A stretch of DNA of 31,637 nt. Origin: Rhodobacterales bacterium (GTDB lineage Bacteria > Pseudomonadota > Alphaproteobacteria > Rhodobacterales > Rhodobacteraceae). Below are positions 24,959 to 31,637 of the stretch, piece by piece. Below the pieces are notes generated by a model. That model saw only the letters and a program-made list of their open reading frames with translations, was not told the origin of the DNA and did no database searches. The stretch lies in the NCBI GenBank assembly GCA_009992615.1, contig JAACVA010000076.1:1-31637 (forward strand), in the 5' to 3' direction. Made by a program: the position numbers and the translations under genes. Every line of letters starts with the position of its first letter. The stretch's first letter is position 1.

Positions 24959-25505
24959 ATTTGTCGGCGCGCACGCTGCGGGCGGATGCTTGCGATCGCA
25001 CCGGTTCTGGACTGCGTAGACCGCAAGGCCGCCGCCGAAAGCTGCGGAATGGATCGCCAGACGCTGCGCGAGGCTTCCGACCCTGCCGTGGACGAGGTGG
25101 TGCGCTGGCGGCGCGTCGACCTGCAGCGCAGGATCGAGGCGCGCTTCGGAGTTGTGATGCGCGAGCGCAGCGTGGGCAAGCAGCTGGCCGCGACCAAAAC
25201 CGGCGCCCTTCCGGATTACGCTCGGGGCGGCCAGCAGGGGATGCTGAGGCGCATCTGTGCCCCGCGCGGCAGTCGCCCACGCGCGCCGCGCGACACCTCG
25301 GCCCACATTTTCGGCGCCGTCTGCCCCGAACGCCCACCTCGCCGAGATATCCCACACCGTCGTCGAGGGCGCACATGCCGGTTTCGTGCTCGACGGCGTC
25401 GGCTGGCACGGGTCGAAGGCGCTTCGCTGCCCCGACAACATCACCCTGCTGCCGCTCCCGCCATACGCCCCGGAGATCAACCCGATCGAAGAAGTCTGGG
25501 CCTAG
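24959..25505 (+). pseudogene. IS630-family transposase remnant with several deletions and a frameshift
   Basis: Ordered pieces of an IS630 transposase: MLAIAPVLD, CGMDRQTLRE, then SDPAVDEVVRWRRVDLQRR, IEARFGVVMRERSVGKQLA, GQQGMLRRICAPRGS, GAVCPER, and, one frame later from about 25331, HLAEISHTVV, VLDGVGWH, DNITLLPLPPYAPEINPIE and VWA with a stop at 25503-25505. Pieces that normally lie between these blocks are missing, including the first catalytic Asp region (WFQDEAR type) and the C-terminal tail after VWA. Such loss of scattered segments shows a long-dead copy. Boundaries are approximate. Confidence 0.85.
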
Positions 25506-25579
25506 ATAATCTCGCCAGATTTCAGCCGGTGTCGCCAGACCCCTGCTTCATCCCGACCCTATGCTACCGCCGTGACATT

Positions 25580-25775
25580 TTAAGCCAGGGCAGGCAGGTC
25601 TTTTCCGGGGCGAATATCGGCGATAGTCATCGCGAGGAATTCTTCGCGGGAGTATCAATATTTGGCGATCGCAGAATTATTGACGATTAGAAAACCGAGC
25701 GTGTCCAGATCGTAAACCCACATCGGATCGGGGTGGAATTGGGAAAAATTGTCGAGGGCAGTATTAAATTAATTG
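25580..25775 (-). pseudogene. Remnant of a PAS-domain sensor protein with an internal stop
   Basis: One minus-strand frame reads LDNFSQFHPDPMWVYD, LDTLGFLIVNNSAIAKY, stop (TGA at 25657-25655), then YSREEFLAMTIADIRPGKDL and a second stop. Taken together this is a good PAS core of the 'NPDPMWVYD ... YGYSREEFLAMTIADIRP' type; the first stop sits where Gly (GGA) is usual, so a single G to T change explains it. No histidine kinase or GGDEF domain follows, and no start is visible, so only about 60 codons are left. Confidence 0.7.
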
Positions 25776-25889
25776 TCCTTCGGTGAAACAGATTCTCCGG
25801 GCTGGGAAGTTCATCGCAGATAAATGGCACCAACCCACTTCCACTGAACCGACACTCAACTGTAAGTCTGACCACCATTGAACAGTTGG

Positions 25890-26096
25890 TCAATCGACAT
25901 TTCCCAAGGGCCTGCCGAGGTGCTTGCTTCGCTTTGCCGCATCACGCGCCAGCCTCGCCATCTGTGGATCATACCCGCCAGGCGGTGTTTCCCGCTTGAG
26001 TTCGCGCCCGATGATGCCATGATGCCTCCCAAGTAGCTGCCCGATCTGACGCAGGCTTGATCCTCGCGGTTCGGGTGCTTGTAAGTTCTTTCGGTC
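25890..26096 (-). pseudogene. IS30-family transposase N-terminal fragment
   Basis: The minus-strand frame ends with RGSSLRQIGQLLGRHHGIIGREL, then KRETPPGGYDPQMARLARDA. This is the N-terminal helix-turn-helix of IS30 transposases ('S.RQIG..LGRHHSTI.REL.R...GGYDP..A'). It stops at 25890, long before the DDE catalytic core, so it is truncated. Upstream residues in the open frame are not recognisable, so the 26096 limit marks only where similarity fades. Confidence 0.75.
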
Positions 26097-26414
26097 GCAA
26101 CCTGTTATGACCTCAGGGCTTTCGGTGTCGCACTTCAATCTTGAGCCAAGGGTGACCCTGTGCATAGCGATGTCGGCGCCAGCTTGACGTTTTGCCCTTT
26201 CGCATCTTGGATCGGGCGATCGAGACAAGGTGCATACGAATTCTTTTGCACCGCCCCTTGAACGGCATCCCGCCATGCTGATTTCTCTGATGCGGGCCGG
26301 GCCCCTCTGACGAAGGTTAACCTTTGTGATGTCGGACCGCATTTCCCCGCCCGGTGTCCGACCCGCAGTTTCGCGTGTTGACCTCCCGTGCGCGGGTGCC
26401 ATGAGGTCACGATC
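26097..26414. other. Intergenic stretch between the IS30 fragment and terC
   Basis: No reliable gene is seen. The minus frame stays open but has no recognisable domain. A perfect AAGGTTAACCTT dodecamer palindrome lies at 26303-26314 and could be an operator for terC. I looked for the manganese yybP-ykoY riboswitch core, which often precedes terC-like genes, and did not find it. Confidence 0.5.
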
Positions 26415-27428
26415 TTGGATTTCCTCCTATTGTTGTTTCTGGGCAAGCCGCTGTGGATGTGGCTGTTGTTCTTCGGGCTGGTCGTCACGCTGCTGGCCTT
26501 CGATCTGGGTGTCCTGCACAAGGACGACCACGAGATCGGCGTCGCCGAAAGCCTGCGCCTGTCGGCCATGTACATCACCCTCGGCCTGTCCTTCGCGGGC
26601 TTCATCTGGTGGCAGATGGACGGCGAGGCGACGGCGCAGTACCTGACCGCCTTCGTCGTCGAAAAGACCTTGGCGATGGACAACATCTTCGTCATCGCGC
26701 TGATCTTCGGCTTCTTCGCCATTCCACGGGAATACCAGCACCGTGTTCTGTTCTGGGGCATTCTCGGCGTGATCCTGCTGCGCGGCACCATGATCGCGCT
26801 GGGGGCCACCCTCGTCGAGCAGTATCACTGGGTGCTCTATATCTTTGCCGTCTTCCTGATCTTCACGGGCATCAAGATGCTGTTCGTGTCCGAGAAGCAG
26901 CACAGCCTCGAGGACAGTCGCCTGCTGGGATTCCTCAAGCGGCGGTTCCATGTCACGGACGGGCCGCGCGGCCGCGCGTTCTTCGTGCGCGAGGCGCATC
27001 CCGAAACGGGCCGGGTCACGCGCTATGTCACCCCACTTTTCCTGGCGCTGATCGTGATCGAGCTTGCCGATGTCGTCTTCGCGGTCGATTCCGTGCCCGC
27101 CGTCTTCACCATCACCACCGATCCCTACATCGTTTACACCTCGAATATCTTCGCCATCCTCGGCCTGCGGGCGCTCTACTTCGCGCTGGCGGCAATCCTG
27201 CACCGCTTTGCCTATCTGAAATACGCGCTGTCTCTGCTGCTGGTCTTCATCGGTTCGAAGATCTTCATCGCCGACCTGATGGGCTGGGAGAAGTTTCCGC
27301 CGGCCTGGTCCCTCGGCATCACCTTCGCGATCCTGGGCGCGGGCGTTGCCTTCTCGCTCTGGAAGACCAGTGTGCGGGACACCGTCGTTGAGGTGCTTGG
27401 CACACTGCCGGAGGCCAACAGCCAATGA
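26415..27428 (+). CDS. TerC-family membrane protein
   Basis: A 337-residue inner-membrane protein of the TerC family, linked to tellurite resistance and, in newer work, to metal (manganese) export. It has about nine hydrophobic helices. Family signatures are WLLFFGLVVTLLAFDLGVLHK, EKTLAMDNIFVIALIFGFF and ELADVVFAVDSVPAVF, whose acidic residues within helices are the likely metal path. The start is probably TTG at 26415 (M/LDFLLLLFLG, the family N-terminus), 8 bases after gagg; GTG at 26388 is also in frame but lacks a site. The stop overlaps the next gene as ATGA. Confidence 0.9.
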   Translation: MDFLLLLFLGKPLWMWLLFFGLVVTLLAFDLGVLHKDDHEIGVAESLRLSAMYITLGLSFAGFIWWQMDGEATAQYLTAFVVEKTLAMDNIFVIALIFGFFAIPREYQHRVLFWGILGVILLRGTMIALGATLVEQYHWVLYIFAVFLIFTGIKMLFVSEKQHSLEDSRLLGFLKRRFHVTDGPRGRAFFVREAHPETGRVTRYVTPLFLALIVIELADVVFAVDSVPAVFTITTDPYIVYTSNIFAILGLRALYFALAAILHRFAYLKYALSLLLVFIGSKIFIADLMGWEKFPPAWSLGITFAILGAGVAFSLWKTSVRDTVVEVLGTLPEANSQ

Positions 27429-27811
27429 GTGCCGATCTCGCGTCTCGCCGGGCGTCCGCCGACTCCCCATCACTTCACTTCACACCAGAAGGCAACACCG
27501 TGTCATCCCCAGACAACGCCCAGGCAGCCCCCCGAGACACCCCGACCGACCGGCTGGGTCAGGAGCCCCCACGCGATGAACCAGCGGCACCGGGGCCGGT
27601 ACCACCCGCGCTCCGTGCTGCGAAACCACTGACCGAGGCGCAATGCACCGGCTGCGGGACCACCGTTCAGGCTGGCGAGATCCAGTGCGCCTTCTGCGTC
27701 CGGGAACACTTGGTCGGCCCAAGCCATCTCAGGACAACCCTGCTTCACTGGCTGGTCTTCATCGTCGTGATGACGATCATCATCGGCGGCGGTTCCATCT
27801 TCGCGCAGTGA
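27425..27811 (+). CDS. Small zinc-ribbon protein with C-terminal membrane helix, coupled to terC
   Basis: Not a family I can name. It has 128 residues: a Pro/Ala-rich disordered N-terminal part (1-70), a zinc-ribbon-like CTGC...CAFC (Cys74, 77, 88, 91), a basic hinge, and a hydrophobic helix LLHWLVFIVVMTIIIGGGSI at 106-125 close to the C-terminus. It resembles a tail-anchored protein with a metal-binding cytoplasmic head. The ATGA overlap with terC fixes the start and implies coupled translation, so it may be an accessory or sensor of TerC (inference). Confidence 0.75.
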   Translation: MSADLASRRASADSPSLHFTPEGNTVSSPDNAQAAPRDTPTDRLGQEPPRDEPAAPGPVPPALRAAKPLTEAQCTGCGTTVQAGEIQCAFCVREHLVGPSHLRTTLLHWLVFIVVMTIIIGGGSIFAQ

Positions 27812-27836
27812 CCCGCGGGCTTTCCCGTCCTGACCC

Positions 27837-27859
27837 GCGCCCCGGTTGCCCCGGGGCGC
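27837..27859 (+). terminator. GC-rich hairpin after the terC unit
   Basis: gcgccccgg (27837-27845) is a perfect 9-bp inverted repeat of ccggggcgc (27851-27859), loop ttgcc. It is 25 bases after the stop. No T run follows, so it is terminator-like or an RNA end stabiliser rather than a classic terminator. Confidence 0.5.
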
Positions 27860-28403
27860 AACATGTCCAGACTACCCCATGTTCGAGACCCTGAACCTGC
27901 CATCGATTCCCTTCGCCCTCTCGCTGAACCGCAGCGCGATCCTGAACCGTCGCGCCGCTCTTGCTTCGGCCGCCTCTGCCGGCTGCTTTGCCCTCCGCTT
28001 TGCGGCTTCCATGGTCGCTGGAGGATGAGGCGCGGGCAAGGAAGGGCGGCTGCGCCGCACTGGCAAAAACTCGGTCAGCCCCTCCACTATACCGATCAGG
28101 ACGGCTGACAGCGCTTCCTCAACTGTCATTCTATTCTCACAGATGGAGGACAGGGTACGTTGGGCAGATCTCGTCAATTCCCGCTTCGCAGATCTGCCGG
28201 ATCTCCACCTGGGACAAGCGACATCGCCTGCTCTGTTATCGAGAAGGTGCTTGCTATCAACACTGCAGCTGGTCCCTGCGTCTCAATGGCGGTCCTTGCA
28301 ACGGGGTGGTGAAGCGCATCGAGGATCATCGACGAATCTCCCCAGATTGTGCCCCATTGCAGGCACACTGTCTGAGCGCGCATTCGAACACCCATCAGTT
28401 TTG
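27860..28403. other. Region without a complete gene, holding a GC-rich element and the uppP remnant
   Basis: Open frames here look random. From about 27930 to 28057 there is a GC-rich, low-complexity stretch rich in Ala/Arg codons in several frames, ending just where the uppP similarity begins. Minus-strand frame 28174-28395 has a short hydrophobic piece (GPAAVLIASTF) that I could not assign. No RNA gene is seen. Confidence 0.5.
28058..28129 (-). pseudogene. uppP: N-terminal remnant of undecaprenyl-diphosphatase (UppP/BacA)
   Basis: The minus-strand ATG at 28129 starts MTVEEALSAVLIGIVEGLTE FLPV when read through (24 codons), the well-known N-terminal 'LLGIVEGLTEFLP(I/V)SSTGH' of UppP. It breaks off exactly after LPV, before the SSTGH part of the active site. 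The remaining frame is unrelated GC-rich sequence. So only the first helix survives, cut by insertion or recombination. Confidence 0.75.
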
Positions 28404-29708
28404 TCAGTCAGTCCAGGCGTCGCGCCGGTCAGCAAAGCCGCTGTCGGCAGCTGGTTCCCCGCTCCAAGGCGACGCGTATCGGTCGACAAGAAAGCTTGTC
28501 GCGCCATGCAGCAGAGCGGAGGCGAAGATCGTATAGGTCACCAGCGCCCAGATCGGATCTTCGTTCACGAATTCCATGTGTCCCGTGGCATAGCCCACAT
28601 AGTAGACAGATCCAATTCCGCGCACGCCGAAGAATCCGACGATCCACCTGTCGTTCGACGGCAGTCCGCTTACCAAGAGGGCGAGCCACCCGACAAAAGG
28701 CCGGATGACAAGAAGCAGTCCGAATCCGATCAAAGTGTGCCGCCAGTCCAGAAATGGCCAGAGGGCGGGAAGGATGCTGCCCAGCATTATCAGAAGGATC
28801 GCTGTGAGCGCGTGTTCCAGCGCCTCGCTGAAGGCATGCAGCCGTTTGTGAAAATGATGCTTTCTCTGGACATGGCGACACATCAGCCCCGCGGTGAATG
28901 CACCGATAAACCCATAGCCTTCGGCCAGTTCGACGACACCATAGCACAGCAGCACCGCCCCGAGGGCCAGAACCCCGGGGCCGCCGTTTTCAATGGCGCG
29001 GCTGCCCCAGCTGGAAAACAGGCTCTGGCCCAGAACCCAGCCCACCAAAGCCCCGACCACAGCACCCACGGCAATCCGGTAGATCAGATCGCGCGCGACC
29101 CATTCCAGCAGCCAGGCAGACGGATCGACGCCTTGAGCGGCGATGATCAGCCCGAGGTAGACGAATGGAAAGGCAAGACCGTCGTTCAGGCCCGCTTCGG
29201 CCGTCAAGGTGAAGCGCACCGGGTGTTCGCCGCCTTCCCCCGGAGGACCGACCTGCACATCGCCGGCCAGCACAGGATCGGTCGGCGATAGCACGGCCCC
29301 CAGAAGGACGGCCCCGGCAACGGTCATTCCCGCCAGCGCCCATCCCAGCAGTGCAAGAGCTGCGATGGTCAGCGGCATGGCGATCAGCAGCAGGCACACC
29401 GTCGGGCGCCAGCGTTTCCAGCTGCCGATGTTGTCGATCCGCAGGCCGGTGGCGAACAAGACCACGATGACGACGAACTCGCTCACCTGCTCCCAGATGT
29501 GCGGGCTTGTGGTCGGATCAAGCGGCGCCGGCATGCCGGGGATGAAGGTGAAGGCCAGTAGTCCGAAAATCATCAGAACGGCGGACGAGGACGCCGCGCT
29601 CAGGAATCTGATGCCCGGAACAAGGTAGGCCACAAAGACCGCCGCACCCACCGCAGCCATGAGAAGATGTGTCGGCGACATGCCGAAGAACGGTTCGGCT
29701 TCAGACAT
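28404..29708 (-). CDS. Cation:proton antiporter, CPA1 (NhaP-like) family
   Basis: A 434-residue inner-membrane protein with about 12 hydrophobic helices that exchanges Na+ or K+ for protons. The signature acid pair region is LLGAVLSPTDPVLAGDVQVG followed by TAEAGLNDGLAFPFVYLGL (Asp of the ND motif), and the late GFFGVRGIGSVYYVGYA helix is typical. The C-terminal tail is short (RYASPWSGEPAADSGF), with no regulatory domain. I start at ATG 29708; GTG 29717 in the same frame is equally possible and neither has a strong ribosome site. It stands alone. Confidence 0.92.
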   Translation of the reverse strand: MSEAEPFFGMSPTHLLMAAVGAAVFVAYLVPGIRFLSAASSSAVLMIFGLLAFTFIPGMPAPLDPTTSPHIWEQVSEFVVIVVLFATGLRIDNIGSWKRWRPTVCLLLIAMPLTIAALALLGWALAGMTVAGAVLLGAVLSPTDPVLAGDVQVGPPGEGGEHPVRFTLTAEAGLNDGLAFPFVYLGLIIAAQGVDPSAWLLEWVARDLIYRIAVGAVVGALVGWVLGQSLFSSWGSRAIENGGPGVLALGAVLLCYGVVELAEGYGFIGAFTAGLMCRHVQRKHHFHKRLHAFSEALEHALTAILLIMLGSILPALWPFLDWRHTLIGFGLLLVIRPFVGWLALLVSGLPSNDRWIVGFFGVRGIGSVYYVGYATGHMEFVNEDPIWALVTYTIFASALLHGATSFLVDRYASPWSGEPAADSGFADRRDAWTD

Positions 29709-30087
29709 AAGCGACACTCACTCTTTGTTGCTGCCGCCGCCTTTGTTCGACCCGGCGGCAAGTTGTAGTACAGCATAGCATGCGAGGATCGCCTTCCGCC
29801 AGAAGCGCGGGGCGGCCATTTGTCTGGGTTTGTCATGACGTGCGACGGCCCCTCTCGTGCCGAACCGTCGTTCTCTCGTCTGCCCGGTGATGTGACCACA
29901 AGCAGTCGCATTGTCTTCGGCCCTGCCAGACCCTCAGATGTGCGCCCCCGCGACAGCCTCGCACCTGCACGGCGGTTCGCAATTGGACGGACGCGCCGGA
30001 ACCGGACCGTCACTTCATGCGTTAAGACCACATTAGGCAAGCTGCTCCGGAACGCGGTGCCGATGCTCTGGCTGTAAGGAACATCCA
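29709..30087. other. Intergenic stretch upstream of the antiporter (minus) and of the DUF1236-like gene (plus)
   Basis: No credible gene; short open frames on both strands look random. Contains the candidate EcfG promoter at 29998-30025 and, presumably, the divergent antiporter promoter, for which I could not set boxes. Confidence 0.5.
29998..30025 (+). promoter_or_regulatory. Candidate EcfG (general stress sigma factor) promoter
   Basis: GGAAC at 29998-30002, a 17-base spacer, and CGTTAA at 30020-30025 fit the alphaproteobacterial general stress consensus GGAAC-N16/17-CGTT. It lies 62 bases ahead of the small gene at 30088 on the same strand. Single short match; statistical support is modest. 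Confidence 0.6.
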
Positions 30088-30231
30088 ATGTTTTTCAACT
30101 CCACCCTCGGCGCGGCGCTGACCGTGACACTCTCTGAAGTGCCCGACAGCACATATTCCTATGCGTACATCAACGGCGTTCCGGTGCTCGTCGAGCGCGA
30201 AGGTCGCCGTATCGTGCGCATCATCCGCTGA
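30088..30231 (+). CDS. Short DUF1236-like protein (47 residues)
   Basis: A short frame missed by length filters. The C-terminal half, SYAYINGVPVLVERE then GRRIVRIIR, matches the end of DUF1236-type domains ('..Y.Y.YVNG.PVLV.....R.IV.V.R'). A good aagga stands 8 bases before the ATG and a candidate EcfG promoter lies upstream, so it looks expressed in its own right rather than a relic. No signal peptide is present, unlike the longer family members, so a truncated copy is also possible. Function unknown. Confidence 0.65.
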   Translation: MFFNSTLGAALTVTLSEVPDSTYSYAYINGVPVLVEREGRRIVRIIR

Positions 30232-30248
30232 TCGCAGAAGCATCAACG

Positions 30249-30280
30249 AAGGGCGGCTCGCGTGGCGGGCCGCTTCCCTT
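30249..30280 (+). terminator. Weak hairpin after the DUF1236-like gene
   Basis: gcggc (30253-30257) pairs with gccgc (30269-30273), with aagg/cctt outside after a small bulge. It is 22 bases after the stop, without a clear T run. A possible terminator only. Confidence 0.35.
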
Positions 30281-30381
30281 GCTCCTTTCCAGTCGCATCG
30301 TATTCACCTAGACAGGCTGATGTTGCTCGAACACCTTCTGACGTTCGGCGATGCAACATCCGTTATGAAAGCAAATCAACC

Positions 30382-31637
30382 ATGACAGCGCCCTCCGATG
30401 AGGTTTCACCAGACGGTGCTGAAGCGAGTTCCACTCGGGTTGAAAAACCACAGCAAGTCAAACAGCCAAAGCCTGACAATGAGGCCACCTTGTCGGTTGC
30501 CGCTATTGCATTCGGGAAGGCGCTGAAGTCCGAATTTACACGGCGATCACTTGCGTTGCGTGGTGCTGTTGGCCCGGCATGGCGATGGATACTGCTTTCA
30601 GTGACGGACATTGCGGGGCGAAGCCGTCGTCACGCTCATGATCTGGCGCGGCGTTCCCAAACGGCCTGGTCGCAGTTGCCCTCAAGATGGAAGCCCGGAT
30701 CGGGTGTGCAATCCGATCCCAAAGAACGGACTTATCCGCGAACCTGGCGCATCCTGAAGGTGGTGGCGGTCACAGGTGCTGTGGCGGTCGGGATCGGCAC
30801 GGTCGCAACCGCGGGCGTCGTCATCTGGGCCGTGCGGGACTTGCCGTTGGCGGACATTCTTCCGCCTCTGGAAGAGCCCCGGCTTGAACTTGTAACCGCT
30901 GACGGTGAAACGCTCTACGCCCAGGGGGCCTACCGCGCCGCCTATGTGCCGCTCGCGGACCTGCCTCAATCGCTGATCGAGGCTGTGGTCGCGGTTGAGG
31001 ACAGGCGCTTCTATTCGCACGGCGGCATCGACCTCAGGGCGATTGCCCGCGCGGCAGTGGCAAACCTCCGCGGTGGCGGCATCTCGCAGGGCGGCAGCAC
31101 GATCACGCAGCAGGTCGTCAAGGTGCTGTATCTAAGCCCCGAGCGGACGTTCCAGCGCAAGTTGCAGGAAATGGTGCTGGCGTTCGCCCTGGAGAACCAG
31201 CTTGGCAAAGACAGGATTCTCGAACTCTACCTCAACTCCATCTACCTGGGCTCGGGGGCATGGGGTGCCCCCGCAGCCGCAGAGATCTACTTTGGCCATG
31301 GTTTTTCGGACCTGAGCCTTGCCGAAGCGGCGACACTGGCCGCCGGAATCCGCGCTCCAAGCCAGATCAACCTGCTTGCAGACCCTGAAACCACCCGTGC
31401 GCGCGCTGCCCTCGTGCTGCGGCTGATGCGTGCGCAGGATCGGATCGCGACCGACGACATCCTCGATACCGCAGAGGCGGAACTGGCGCTGCTGGACGCC
31501 ACGCCGCCACCGTCGCGCGCCGGAAGCTATTATGTGGACTGGGTTCTCAAGGAAGCGGCAGACCTGTCGCAGGTTGTCGACGGGCGAATCACCCTCTCGG
31601 CGACGATCGACGCCGGTTTGCAGAGCGACGCCGAAAG
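30382..31637 (+). CDS. Class A penicillin-binding protein (PBP1A-like), 3' end outside the window
   Basis: A bifunctional peptidoglycan glycosyltransferase/transpeptidase; 418 residues are visible and the frame is open at the right edge. Order: a long hydrophilic cytoplasmic N-terminus (about 1-120, Lys/Arg/Gln-rich, unusual in length), one membrane helix (VVAVTGAVAVGIGTVATAGV, about 125-147), then the GT51 glycosyltransferase domain: AVEDRRFYSHGGIDLRAIAR with catalytic Glu206, GGSTITQQVVK, RKLQEMVLAFALE and LYLNSIYLGSGAWG. The transpeptidase domain starts only at the end (SATIDAGLQSDAE). The ATG at 30382 has a weak ribosome site and is the only reasonable start. Confidence 0.9.
   Translation, partial: MTAPSDEVSPDGAEASSTRVEKPQQVKQPKPDNEATLSVAAIAFGKALKSEFTRRSLALRGAVGPAWRWILLSVTDIAGRSRRHAHDLARRSQTAWSQLPSRWKPGSGVQSDPKERTYPRTWRILKVVAVTGAVAVGIGTVATAGVVIWAVRDLPLADILPPLEEPRLELVTADGETLYAQGAYRAAYVPLADLPQSLIEAVVAVEDRRFYSHGGIDLRAIARAAVANLRGGGISQGGSTITQQVVKVLYLSPERTFQRKLQEMVLAFALENQLGKDRILELYLNSIYLGSGAWGAPAAAEIYFGHGFSDLSLAEAATLAAGIRAPSQINLLADPETTRARAALVLRLMRAQDRIATDDILDTAEAELALLDATPPPSRAGSYYVDWVLKEAADLSQVVDGRITLSATIDAGLQSDAE

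Noticed and set aside
26150..26414. Manganese (yybP-ykoY) riboswitch before terC
   Set aside because: Such riboswitches precede some terC-like genes, but the conserved core and its helices are not seen.
28143..29291. 382-codon plus-strand frame opposite the antiporter
   Set aside because: Shadow of the CPA1 antiporter; no recognisable domain, and His/Gln/Pro-rich composition.
29600..30088. 162-codon minus-strand frame upstream of the antiporter
   Set aside because: Overlaps the antiporter N-terminus out of frame, no ribosome site and no family resemblance.
1..31637. tRNA, rRNA, CRISPR array or FNR boxes
   Set aside because: I looked for cloverleaf-like segments, regularly spaced repeats and TTGAT-N4-ATCAA sites in the gaps and found none that hold up.

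Overview
The window is most of one arm of a photosynthesis gene cluster from an alphaproteobacterium. The evidence is high GC content, the gene order bchFNBHLM-lhaA-puhABC-acsF-puhE-hemA, a PpsR/PpaA regulator pair, BciE beside AcsF, and a cytochrome c2. Together these point to Rhodobacterales, most likely an aerobic anoxygenic phototroph of the Roseobacter type. The species cannot be told from the sequence.

Layout. (1) 1-1060: the tail of an IS256-family transposase and a degraded IS110-family transposase. (2) 1190-8193, minus strand: an L,D-transpeptidase, then idi, bchP, a PucC-like carrier, bchG, ppsR and ppaA; in transcription order, ppaA comes first. (3) 8194-8474: a divergent control region with two TGT-N12-ACA sites of the PpsR type. 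(4) 8475-24074, plus strand: a nearly gapless run bchF-bchN-bchB-bchH-bchL-bchM-lhaA-puhA-puhB-puhC-bciE-acsF-puhE-hemA. It is followed by cycA (24157-24624) and a clear terminator. (5) 24678-26414: a graveyard of fragments (IS630-like, PAS domain, IS30-like). (6) 26415-31637: an unrelated envelope/stress neighbourhood with terC and a coupled zinc-ribbon membrane protein, a 24-codon uppP remnant, a CPA1 cation/proton antiporter, a small DUF1236-like gene behind a candidate EcfG promoter, and the first two thirds or so of a class A penicillin-binding protein.

How the genes work together. HemA makes 5-aminolevulinate. BchH (Mg chelatase large subunit), BchM, AcsF+BciE, BchN/B/L and BchF carry the tetrapyrrole from protoporphyrin IX towards bacteriochlorophyllide a. 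BchG and BchP attach and reduce the isoprenoid tail, and Idi supplies isoprenoid precursors. LhaA and PuhA/B/C/E build the reaction centre-LH1 core, and cytochrome c2 carries electrons back to it. PpsR, with both redox cysteines kept, and PpaA, with its cobalamin-type DxHxxG motif, would regulate the set by oxygen and light.

The puf genes, crt genes, bchCXYZ and bchIDO are not in this window. The arm is bounded by insertion-sequence debris on both sides, so the full cluster may be split or carried on a mobile or plasmid segment. I did not find a wholly new system. The least-explained items are a family of GC-rich hairpin elements inside the operon, a 22-bp palindrome that shares a 14-mer with the bchF promoter, a long hairpin between ppsR and bchG, and the TerC/zinc-ribbon pair.
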